Positions 1 through 5,040 are shown, numbered from the stretch's first letter. The stretch: 5,180 nucleotides of DNA from an uncultured Bacilli bacterium (GCA_934101445.1 CAKORQ010000079.1:1-5180), one strand, 5' to 3'. Notes: generated by a model not told the origin, from the sequence alone. Translations and numbers: made by a program.

Positions 1-1
1 T

Positions 2-607
2 TTAGGGGCTGTTACTGATGAAAATGGTGATATTAAAATAGTAGAAGTAAATCAAGCCGAAAACAGTTTAGAAGACATATTATTGAAAGAAAATGAAATA
101 GAAAATATCCAAAATACAATATGTTCCTTACAAGCAGACTTGATGAAAAAAAACGTTTGCAAAATGGCTGCAATAATCTTTGGACTTATTTTTATTTTTA
201 CCTCTTTGCCATTTTCGGTATGCTTTATTTTAGAAGAAACAAGCTATCCTTTTTGGACCTTATTAAAAATAACTCCATTTATTTTTGAGGGAATTATACC
301 ATTTACATTTGTTGGTAACCCAATTACTTTTGCTAAAAATTTAAAAATACTTAAAGAAAAGATAATTACTACTAAAGAAAAGTTAAAGATAAAACAAAAA
401 GAGTTAGAAGACTTAAAAAAATTAAGTGAATTTAAAAAGAGAGATGAATCTCTTAATATAATTAATTCTAAAAAAGATGAAATAAAATCAACAAAAGAAA
501 TCGAAATGACATCGGCTTACTCTCTAAACAATAATAGTTTTCCTAGGGAAAAAGTTCGAGTATTAAGACTGGTTCCTAAAAACAGTGTTTCAAATAATAA
601 TAAATAG
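2..607 (+). CDS. Hypothetical membrane/coiled-coil protein, 3' part (5' end outside window)
   Basis: The frame is open from the first bases of the window, so this is the C-terminal part (201 codons visible) of a longer gene; a TTG at 83 is an internal codon and not a convincing start. Counting from the first visible codon, a short acidic stretch (about 1-50) is followed by two hydrophobic segments (about 55-77 and 84-107). A Lys/Glu-rich segment likely to form a coiled coil follows (about 112-147), then a polar, Asn/Ser-rich tail ending in NNNK. The two hydrophobic segments suggest a membrane hairpin with the coiled coil and tail on one side. I recognise no family. It is convergent with sigE and probably unrelated to the sporulation genes. 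Confidence is high that it is coding and low for any role. Confidence 0.75.
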   Translation, partial: LGAVTDENGDIKIVEVNQAENSLEDILLKENEIENIQNTICSLQADLMKKNVCKMAAIIFGLIFIFTSLPFSVCFILEETSYPFWTLLKITPFIFEGIIPFTFVGNPITFAKNLKILKEKIITTKEKLKIKQKELEDLKKLSEFKKRDESLNIINSKKDEIKSTKEIEMTSAYSLNNNSFPREKVRVLRLVPKNSVSNNNK

Positions 608-673
608 AAAGATTAAAATTACCAACCAGGGATTATAAGATAACAATTTGGAAAATGTACCAGATGAAAAAAT

Positions 674-718
674 AAAAGCTAGAAATTGCTAATAACATAG
701 GCTTTTTCTAGGTTTTTT
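674..718. terminator. Probable bidirectional intrinsic terminator between the hypothetical gene and sigE
   Basis: CTAGAAA (679-685) pairs perfectly with TTTCTAG (705-711) around a 19-base loop. On the plus strand the stem is followed by a T-run at 713-718. On the minus strand it is followed by a T-rich tract (CTTTTATTTTTT). A competing pairing, AAAAGC (674-679) with GCTTTT (701-706), is also possible. The element lies exactly between two convergent genes, so it can serve both. The stem is AT-rich and modest. Confidence 0.55.
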
Positions 719-1405
719 CTAACTAAATCTTAATAAAGTTTGTAATTTTTTTATAACCTTCTTTTCAATTCGAGAAATATAAGACTGACTAATAGATAAT
801 TTATCAGCAACTTCCTTTTGCGTATATTCTTTAGTATTATAAAGACCATAACGCATAATCATTATTTCTTTATCTCTAGAATCTAAATTTTTAAGTTCTC
901 GCTCTAATAAAACTTTTTCTTCTTTACTTTCATATTCATCGGCAACTAAGTCTGAATCTGTTCCCATTACATCTTCTAAATGTAGTTCGTTACCTTCACT
1001 ATCGTAATTTAAAGCATCTTCTAAACTTATTTCCGTTTTCCGACGTTTGTTTTTTCTGATATACATTAATATTTCGTTAGCAATACATCTCGAAGCATAA
1101 GTAGCCAGTTTAATATTTTTATCTATTTTATAAGTATTAATCCCTTTTATTAAACCAATAGAGCCAATAGATACTAAATCCTCCAAAGGATAACCAGTTG
1201 ACTCATACTTTTTGGCTAAGAAAACAACTAGGCGAAGATTATGTTCAATTAAAATATTTCGAGCCTCTATATCTCCAGTTTTGGCTTTAACTAAATAAGA
1301 TAGTTCCTCTTCTCTATTTAATGGTGGGGGTAATTTATCATCACTCCCAATAAAAAAGACTTCACTATACTTTCTTTTTAATAATTCAATAATTTTTTTA
1401 AACAT
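719..1405 (-). CDS. sigE: RNA polymerase sigma factor SigE (mother-cell sporulation sigma, pro-form)
   Basis: This 228-residue sigma-70 family protein directs early mother-cell transcription after asymmetric division. Family landmarks are the LPPPL motif (25-29) after the pro-sequence, a region 2 with NLRLVV (56-61) and the strongly conserved KLATYASRCIANEILMYIR (99-117). NEL followed by DVMGTD (145-150) is typical of SigE, and the region 4 helix-turn-helix runs about 194-216 with SQSYISRIEK. The N-terminal pro-peptide (about 17 residues before FFIG) is roughly ten residues shorter than in Bacillus subtilis; SEVFFIG aligns with DEVYYIG at the known SpoIIGA cleavage site. The start ATG has an SD (GGAGG, 1412-1416) six bases upstream and lies inside the end of spoIIGA, so translation is probably coupled. 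Unlike Bacillus, no sigG follows; a terminator and a convergent gene do. Confidence 0.96.
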   Translation of the reverse strand: MFKKIIELLKRKYSEVFFIGSDDKLPPPLNREEELSYLVKAKTGDIEARNILIEHNLRLVVFLAKKYESTGYPLEDLVSIGSIGLIKGINTYKIDKNIKLATYASRCIANEILMYIRKNKRRKTEISLEDALNYDSEGNELHLEDVMGTDSDLVADEYESKEEKVLLERELKNLDSRDKEIMIMRYGLYNTKEYTQKEVADKLSISQSYISRIEKKVIKKLQTLLRFS

Positions 1406-2147
1406 TTAATTCCTCCAATATTTCTAAATTTATAATACAATCACTACTATTAATCATTATTTTACTATCCATAAGACCAATTAAAAAGTTAGTATATTCC
1501 TTACCTTCAATAACTAATTTTTCTGGTCTAATGCATTCTACTAACCCTTTATTATTTAAAGAGTGATATGGGACATAAATCGGAGTTCTAATTCTAACTA
1601 CGCCTTTTAGTAATTTCTTATTAACTAAAATCACCCATTTTTTAGTTATGGGGTCTCTTAATTTATTGCCTGTATCAACAAATCCGGTTAAAGATAACTT
1701 TCTTTTATTTTTAAAATAAATAGTTAAGGGATATGTTTTACTAATAATAGTCTTCATATTCAAGTTTTGTTTAATATATAAATAAAGTATTAAAGGTACT
1801 AATAGTAAAATAAAAAGGTAAGATAAGTTATTTAATTTTAAGTAATAAATAAATCCTCCTAGAATAATACTTACCATATAAAAATATAAGATATTAGTAG
1901 TTGTATAAAAGATATCTTTATATTTAAAAGTAAAAATATTTAAGATAATACTTACTTCTAATTTTAAAAGAATAAGTAAGTACTTATTAGATAAAAGAAA
2001 CCCCAATAAACTAAGTTCTCCTAATAAAGATACTAATAGTATTTTTTGAAGAGATATATTTCTTTTTAAAGTTGTATTAACAGTTAAAAGAATTATAGAA
2101 TCAAAGAAGTAATTAAGTAAGATAACTAAATCGATATAGATAGTCAT
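1398..2147 (-). CDS. spoIIGA: Sporulation sigma-E factor-processing peptidase SpoIIGA
   Basis: Membrane aspartic protease that cleaves the pro-sequence from pro-SigE in the mother cell after a signal from the forespore (SpoIIR in known systems). The N-terminal half is very hydrophobic, with about five membrane segments between residues 5 and 126. The soluble C-terminal half carries the catalytic motif GFVDTGNKLRDP, with Asp158 of DTGN as the active-site aspartate; SpoIIGA is thought to act as a dimer. At 249 residues it is shorter than the roughly 309 of B. subtilis, but all the expected parts are present. ATG is preceded by AGGTGA. The gene overlaps sigE by 8 bases, the classical protease-substrate pair. 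The SD sits in the 3' arm of a perfect 10-bp inverted repeat, annotated separately. Confidence 0.95.
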   Translation of the reverse strand: MTIYIDLVILLNYFFDSIILLTVNTTLKRNISLQKILLVSLLGELSLLGFLLSNKYLLILLKLEVSIILNIFTFKYKDIFYTTTNILYFYMVSIILGGFIYYLKLNNLSYLFILLLVPLILYLYIKQNLNMKTIISKTYPLTIYFKNKRKLSLTGFVDTGNKLRDPITKKWVILVNKKLLKGVVRIRTPIYVPYHSLNNKGLVECIRPEKLVIEGKEYTNFLIGLMDSKIMINSSDCIINLEILEELNV

Positions 2148-2148
2148 A

Positions 2149-2184
2149 AAAAGTCACCTATAACTACTATATATGGTGACTTTT
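2149..2184 (-). promoter_or_regulatory. Inverted repeat masking the spoIIGA SD
   Basis: In mRNA sense, AAAAGTCACC (2184-2175) is followed by a 16-base loop and then GGTGACTTTT (2158-2149), a perfect 10-bp stem. The 3' arm includes most of the spoIIGA SD (AGGTGA), and the ATG begins one base after the arm. In any transcript covering both arms the SD would be paired. The stem plus U-run could also act as a weak terminator. A candidate -10 box (TATAGT, 2171-2166) lies in the loop, so a transcript from that promoter would lack the 5' arm. Alternatively the repeat is a DNA operator. Confidence 0.6.
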
Positions 2185-2198
2185 AAATATTTTGTCAT
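2166..2198 (-). promoter_or_regulatory. Candidate spoIIGA promoter with Spo0A-like site
   Basis: ATGACA (2198-2193) and TATAGT (2171-2166) are separated by 21 bases. The unusually long spacing recalls the spoIIG promoter of B. subtilis, a Spo0A-activated sigma-A promoter with 22-bp spacing. Read on the plus strand, the -35 region is TTTGTCATT, matching the Spo0A box TTTGTCRAA at seven of nine positions. A start 6-8 bases after the -10 would give a leader of only about 11 bases beginning close to the SD. The call rests on pattern matching alone. Confidence 0.35.
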
Positions 2199-2238
2199 TT
2201 TTTGGTTTAATCATATGATTTTATATCAAGATTTACCT

Positions 2239-2442
2239 TTACTTAGTTTCTCTTAAATGTCTTTTTAATAGGAAAGCCATGAAATAAGGGAAAGTATAAA
2301 ATTTACCATTAAAACCGATGTTTTTATTACATAGTTTAATCCCCTACTTAATATCTTTATACTTGTCACTGTCAATCAGATAATTTAATGATATAGTCGA
2401 ATTATCATTGGCTTTTACAGCAACAACATATAGCATATTTTT
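2239..2442 (-). pseudogene. Degraded fragment resembling the C-terminus of a DUF4143-type ATPase
   Basis: One minus-strand frame reads like protein for about 68 codons apart from one in-frame TAG (2344-2346). The first part includes YVVAVKANDNSTISLNYLI; the second includes GIKLCNKNIGFNG and YTFPYFMAFLLKR before a TAA stop. These resemble the end of AAA+ ATPases with a C-terminal DUF4143 domain: an I-EVK-type strand, S-SL, then a strand-helix ending like PxYMAxxI. The acidic residue usually before VK is Ala here. Upstream sequence contains stops in all frames; a further coding-looking piece (LENVWKDTEMLEKYA) lies in another frame. Whole proteins of this family are about 400 residues, so this is a remnant with at least one stop and probably a frameshift. 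Family assignment is from memory of motifs and is uncertain. Confidence 0.4.
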
Positions 2443-2509
2443 CTAACATTTCAGTATCTTTCCACACATTTTCCAAACGTTTTTAGACTGCTTTTACACA
2501 TTTTTCTAA
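2437..2509 (-). repeat. Degenerate ~32-base repeat, three copies
   Basis: On the minus strand TTAGAAAAATGTGTAAAAG (from 2509), TTTGGAAAATGTGTGGAAAG (from about 2478) and TTAGAAAAATATG (from 2446) are spaced about 31-32 bases apart. Translated in one frame they give LEK, LEN and LEK at 10-11 residue spacing, which may be remains of a helical repeat in the degraded gene. The rest of 2510-2583 is AT-rich, and I see no gene or RNA in it. Confidence 0.25.
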
Positions 2510-2583
2510 TAATAACTTTTTTTATTAACTCTTTAAAACTAACTTTAATAACCCTTAATTCTTAAGTTTATAATCCAATTTTC

Positions 2584-2607
2584 AAAAAAAGACGATATAA
2601 GCGCCTT
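2584..2607 (-). terminator. Intrinsic terminator of the spoVA operon
   Basis: Starting nine bases after the spoVAE stop codon, AAGGCG (2607-2602) pairs with CGTCTT (2594-2589) including one G-U pair. The 7-base loop is followed by a run of Ts. It is short but has the classical hairpin plus U-tract form in the expected place. Confidence 0.65.
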
Positions 2608-2615
2608 AAATATAA

Positions 2616-2966
2616 TTAATCTTTCGGATTTAAGAACAAAGTTACTAAAAATGCACATATTACCGCGCCACAGATACCAGCCGAAGTGGTACTTAAAAGA
2701 TTAGTAAACATTCCTAAAATGCCTTTTGTATGAAAGCCCTCTAAACAGGCCTGATATAACAAATTACCAAAACTTGTAATAGGAATAGATGCTCCAACCC
2801 CTACTTTTTCTACCAGCCAAGGATAGATATTAAAAAATGATAAAACCGCACCAAGACTAACAAATAAAGAAGTAATATGGCCAGGAGTCAAATTAGTATT
2901 ATCTAAAATAAGTTCCCCAATTAAACATATAACTCCCACGAATAAGAATGAATATAAATAAATCAT
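2616..2966 (-). CDS. spoVAE: Stage V sporulation protein SpoVAE (SpoVAEb type)
   Basis: Small integral membrane subunit of the SpoVA dipicolinic acid (DPA) channel, which moves DPA into the forespore and releases it at germination. The start chosen is the ATG preceded by GGAGG and TTTT; it yields 116 residues, the usual size, and overlaps the spoVAD TGA as ATGA. An in-frame ATG nine codons further upstream lies inside spoVAD and lacks an SD. Hydrophobic segments lie at about 3-20, 30-48 and 92-112, with a further weakly hydrophobic stretch near 60-78. The motif SIPITSFGN is shared with SpoVAC (VIPITGFAH), consistent with both belonging to the SpoVAC/SpoVAEB family. It is the last gene of the operon and is followed by a terminator. 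Confidence 0.93.
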   Translation of the reverse strand: MIYLYSFLFVGVICLIGELILDNTNLTPGHITSLFVSLGAVLSFFNIYPWLVEKVGVGASIPITSFGNLLYQACLEGFHTKGILGMFTNLLSTTSAGICGAVICAFLVTLFLNPKD

Positions 2967-3928
2967 AAAACCTCCAGAGAAATGGCATGACAAATTGCGG
3001 GTATCTCTTCATGTTGATTAACTAAAGTTGGCGAATGAAGAGCCCCAGTAGCCAGTAAAAGTATTTTTTTATATTTTTTACTAGGAATAATTTTATTAAA
3101 AATTACTAAAGGTAAAGTAACAGGACCAGAAGAGCCAGAATTTTTAAAATCTTTTTCCTTAAATAACATTGATCCCGCATCTTGATAGTTAGATAAATTT
3201 ATATTATAACGTTTTAATATTTCTAAAAACAACTTTGCCCCCGTCCTTCCTAAATCCCCAGTTATAATTAAATCATAAAAACTAGGTTCAATTTTTAATT
3301 CCTTTAAATGGTCAATTAAAGTTTTAGCGGCCGCCGGAGCCATGACGGCTCCCATATTATTGGCATCGGTTATACCATAGTTAATAGACTTTCCAATAGT
3401 AGCAGCATTTATTTTTATTGTTCCCGTACTTCCTAAAAGTACCCCTACACTTCCGGTGGCGGTGGTTGTACTTCTTTTAAATTTAGGGGCTCCATATTCA
3501 ATGGGATAGCGAAATTGTCTTTCAGCAACCTCGGTATGACTACTAGTTAAACAAATACCATTTTTTATTTTTTTACTTTCTAAAAAGTTACTCATGATAA
3601 TTAGGGCTTCATTAAAACTAGCACAGGCAGAATAAACTCCTAAATAAGGAATGCGGTACTTACTTAAAGTAGAATTAGTTAAGGCTAACTGATTAGAAAG
3701 TTCTCCACTAATAAGTAAATCTATCTTATTTTGGAGATCATTTCGCTTCTGTAAATTATCAATAACCGTACTTTGCATTTTCATCTCGGCTCGTTCAAAA
3801 GTCTTTTCGCCAAAATAATGATCAGATATAACTTGATTGTATTTTTTTATCGGACCTAGAGTTTCATTGGTACTAGCAATAATATACCAATCTTTAATAT
3901 AAACATTATTAAATTTTAAACTAGCCAT
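2963..3928 (-). CDS. spoVAD: Stage V sporulation protein SpoVAD
   Basis: Peripheral DPA-binding subunit of the SpoVA channel with a thiolase-like fold; known SpoVAD proteins are about 338 residues and this one is 321. Family signatures are the opening phrase NVYIKDWYIIAS, the thiolase-like nucleophile region GVYSACAS (97-104, Cys102), SSHTEVAERQFRYPIEYG (129-146), TTTATGSVGVLL, and the Gly-rich GDLGRTG and GSSGP segments. The C-terminus EIPAICHAISLE resembles other SpoVAD ends, supporting TGA as a true stop. The ATG has AAGGTGG six bases upstream and lies 8 bases inside the end of spoVAC. At its 3' end it overlaps spoVAE by 4 bases. The three genes are therefore probably translated in a coupled, stoichiometric way. 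Confidence 0.97.
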   Translation of the reverse strand: MASLKFNNVYIKDWYIIASTNETLGPIKKYNQVISDHYFGEKTFERAEMKMQSTVIDNLQKRNDLQNKIDLLISGELSNQLALTNSTLSKYRIPYLGVYSACASFNEALIIMSNFLESKKIKNGICLTSSHTEVAERQFRYPIEYGAPKFKRSTTTATGSVGVLLGSTGTIKINAATIGKSINYGITDANNMGAVMAPAAAKTLIDHLKELKIEPSFYDLIITGDLGRTGAKLFLEILKRYNINLSNYQDAGSMLFKEKDFKNSGSSGPVTLPLVIFNKIIPSKKYKKILLLATGALHSPTLVNQHEEIPAICHAISLEVL

Positions 3929-4355
3929 GAAGCACCACCTTAACTACCGTAAGTAAAAAAGCACTGATAATACCATATAACAATACCGAACCGGCTAGTT
4001 TAAATATATTGGCGCCCAACCCAGTAATTAAACCATCTTTTTTATATTCTAAAGCGGCTGAGGTTACGGAATGAGCAAAACCGGTAATGGGTATTACTAA
4101 ACCACACCTGGTCTTACTAACCCAATTATCAAAAAAACCAAGGCCGGTAAATAAACTAGATGTAGCAATAATAATTAGAATAGTCCAAATGTTGGCATCT
4201 TTTGTACTAATATTAAACTTCATTAAGATTTGATAAATAAAACAAGCAAGAATGCCAATAACTCCACCTACAACAAAAGCAATTAAAGCATGTTTTAACT
4301 TATCTTCACTAGGAGTATATTTTTTTACTAACTTCGCATATTCTTCTTTATTCAT
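3921..4355 (-). CDS. spoVAC: Stage V sporulation protein SpoVAC
   Basis: Membrane subunit of the SpoVA complex; B. subtilis SpoVAC behaves as a mechanosensitive channel involved in DPA release. The product is 144 residues and starts MNKEEYAKLVKKYTPS. It has a short cytoplasmic N-terminus, hydrophobic segments at about 23-44, 56-74, 85-104 and 118-140, and the family motif LVIPITGFAHS followed by a conserved KKDG-TGLGAN loop. A longer reading with an ATG five codons earlier is possible, but that ATG is immediately followed by GGAGG, which is well spaced (8 bases) for the ATG chosen here. The gene follows the sigma factor by 42 bases and overlaps spoVAD. spoVAA, spoVAB, spoVAEa and spoVAF of Bacillus are absent, as in the smaller clostridial set. 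Confidence 0.95.
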   Translation of the reverse strand: MNKEEYAKLVKKYTPSEDKLKHALIAFVVGGVIGILACFIYQILMKFNISTKDANIWTILIIIATSSLFTGLGFFDNWVSKTRCGLVIPITGFAHSVTSAALEYKKDGLITGLGANIFKLAGSVLLYGIISAFLLTVVKVVLHG

Positions 4356-4364
4356 AAAAAGAAC

Positions 4365-4383
4365 CTCCATAGTTATTATGGAG
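4365..4383 (-). promoter_or_regulatory. Inverted repeat masking the spoVAC SD
   Basis: In mRNA sense, CTCCATA (4383-4377), loop ATAAC, then TATGGAG (4371-4365) form a perfect 7-bp stem, extendable by one U-G and two A-U pairs. The 3' arm contains the SD GGAGG (4368-4364) of spoVAC. The stem is followed by a pyrimidine/U-run (TTCTTTTT) up to the ATG, so it could also act as a weak terminator. The candidate -10 box of the spoVAC promoter lies across the 5' arm and loop. Confidence 0.6.
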
Positions 4384-4403
4384 ATTTTCTAAAAGTTTTA
4401 TAC
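4374..4403 (-). promoter_or_regulatory. Candidate sigma-G-type promoter of spoVACDE
   Basis: GTATA (4403-4399), which overlaps the last codon and stop of the sigma gene, is followed by 18 bases and CATAATA (4380-4374). This fits every position of the sigma-G consensus known from B. subtilis, as I recall it (GHATR, 17-18 bases, CATnHTA), and the spoVA operon is sigma-G dependent there. Transcription would begin about 6-7 bases further, at the SD itself, giving a leader of only about 12-15 bases. In an AT-rich genome chance matches occur, but position and target gene both fit. Confidence 0.55.
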
Positions 4404-4805
4404 TTCACTATAAGTTTTTTTTAGTTTTTTTAAATTTTTAGAAAGAATACGCGAAATACTTACTTGCGACATATTAAAAGTTTTCGCCAGTTCTTCTTGG
4501 GTATAATCATTAAAATAACGTAAAAGGATAATTTCTTTATCAGGACTTTCTAAAGTATTTATCATACTTTGAAGATCAAGAGTTACATCAAGGTTTAAAG
4601 GTTTAGAAGCAAGTTTATTATAAAGACTAGTCTCAGAATCTCTTAATTCATCTAAACTGATGGTGGTATCTAGACAATTTAAGGCACTGGTTGCTAAGGT
4701 CTCATCTAAATTTAAATATTTTACTACTTTGGGGAAGGGAGTATCAGTTTTATAAAGTTGGTCTAAGTATTCTTTAGTTTTCAAAATCAACTTAGCCATT
4801 TTCAA
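4398..4805 (-). CDS. sigF: Forespore-type sigma factor, C-terminal part (regions 3 and 4), in +1 frame
   Basis: This reading frame encodes the second half of the sigma factor whose first half is 4813-5040. Residues 1-50 match region 3 of SigF/SigG in length and pattern, and 78-130 are region 4 with the helix-turn-helix TQEELAKTF-NMSQVSISRI (102-120). SQVSISR closely resembles the SQVQISR of B. subtilis SigF. The frame is open only from 4823, just after a TAA. The TTG at 4805 and the ATG at 4799 have no good SD (only GAGAAG). I therefore think it is normally made as a fusion with the first half through a +1 shift, giving a 213-residue protein. Neighbourhood to spoVA favours SigF over SigG. Alternatives are a separately translated half-sigma (compare the two-part SigO-RsoA of B. 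subtilis) or a decayed gene. Confidence 0.8.
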   Translation of the reverse strand: MKMAKLILKTKEYLDQLYKTDTPFPKVVKYLNLDETLATSALNCLDTTISLDELRDSETSLYNKLASKPLNLDVTLDLQSMINTLESPDKEIILLRYFNDYTQEELAKTFNMSQVSISRILSKNLKKLKKTYSEV

Positions 4806-4809
4806 AACT
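4776..4809 (-). promoter_or_regulatory. Hairpin just downstream of the frameshift site
   Basis: AGTTTTGAAAAT (4809-4798) and ATTTTGAAAACT (4787-4776) are complementary at 11 of 12 positions, with a single G-G mismatch, around a 10-base loop. The stem begins five bases after the CCC-T slip site, the usual distance for a stimulatory structure. It is mainly A-U, so its stability is doubtful. Confidence 0.4.
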
Positions 4810-4812
4810 TCT

Positions 4813-4818
4813 CTAGGG
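4813..4818 (-). other. Putative +1 recoding site CCC-TAG in the sigma gene
   Basis: The first frame ends AGT CCT CCC TAG; the second opens immediately after a TAA at 4826-4824, so the frame change must fall in about 11 bases. Slippage of the proline tRNA from CCC to CCT moves the ribosome +1, skips the stop and continues AGA GAA GTT. The resulting AISPPREVLK aligns without a gap to the VKVSRSLKEL type segment of SigF. Shifty stops of the CUU-UGA (prfB) and CCC-UGA (Listeria phage PSA) kind are known precedents. An indel or genuine mutation is the alternative. Confidence 0.55.
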
Positions 4819-5040
4819 AGGACTTATGGCTTTTTTCATCCGGGCTAACTCATACATTTCACCAAAGATATAAGTATAAGCAAAACTAGAAAACTTGGTA
4901 TTAGAATCGTTCTTGTAATGTTGATAGGCTTTAAAAAGACCAATTCGCCCCACATGATATAGTTCTTCTTTATCAACATTATAGAAATTTTGGGCTATTT
5001 TCTTTACTAACCCCTCACAGCTACTTAATAGTTCGTCCAT
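4813..5040 (-). CDS. sigF: Forespore-type sigma factor, N-terminal part (region 2), ends at TAG
   Basis: This 75-codon frame encodes sigma region 2: helices 2.1 (about 1-20), 2.2 with the core-binding pattern EELYHVGRIGLFKAYQHY (25-42), 2.3 (KFSSFAYTYIFGE, 49-61) and 2.4 (MYELARMKKAI, 62-72). It matches SigF/SigG, where FSTYAVPMIIGEI occupies the 2.3 segment. The protein begins directly in region 2.1; about 30-40 residues of region 1.2 present in Bacillus SigF are missing, and an in-frame TAA six codons upstream shows the start is real. AGGTGA stands a few bases before the ATG. Alone it lacks the -35-binding region 4, which lies in the +1 frame just downstream. It is the first gene of its unit: no spoIIAA or spoIIAB is visible in the 140 bases before it. 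Confidence 0.85.
   Translation of the reverse strand: MDELLSSCEGLVKKIAQNFYNVDKEELYHVGRIGLFKAYQHYKNDSNTKFSSFAYTYIFGEMYELARMKKAISPP

Noticed and set aside
83..85. TTG as start of the plus-strand hypothetical gene
   Set aside because: The frame is open to the left edge of the window and no SD precedes the TTG, so the gene is cut by the window.
608..673. Possible small gene or RNA between the hypothetical gene and its terminator
   Set aside because: Only 66 AT-rich bases with no start/SD pair and no stable fold.
2239..2280. Short peptide MAFLLKRHLRETK as an independent small gene
   Set aside because: Its frame continues upstream as similar coding-like sequence and it lacks an SD; better read as the tail of the degraded gene.
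2967..2993. Earlier ATG giving SpoVAE nine extra residues
   Set aside because: No SD, and the extension (SCHFSGG) is just spoVAD read in another frame; the ATGA-overlap start has an SD and gives the family length.
4356..4370. Earlier ATG giving SpoVAC five extra residues
   Set aside because: Those codons contain the GGAGG that is properly spaced for the next ATG.
4826..4873. Plus-strand mini-ORF of 15 codons with a strong SD-like AGGGAGGA, opposite the frameshift site
   Set aside because: The SD-like string is the complement of the CCT CCC codons of the sigma gene; the peptide is tiny and there is no promoter or homology. Chance is the simpler reading.
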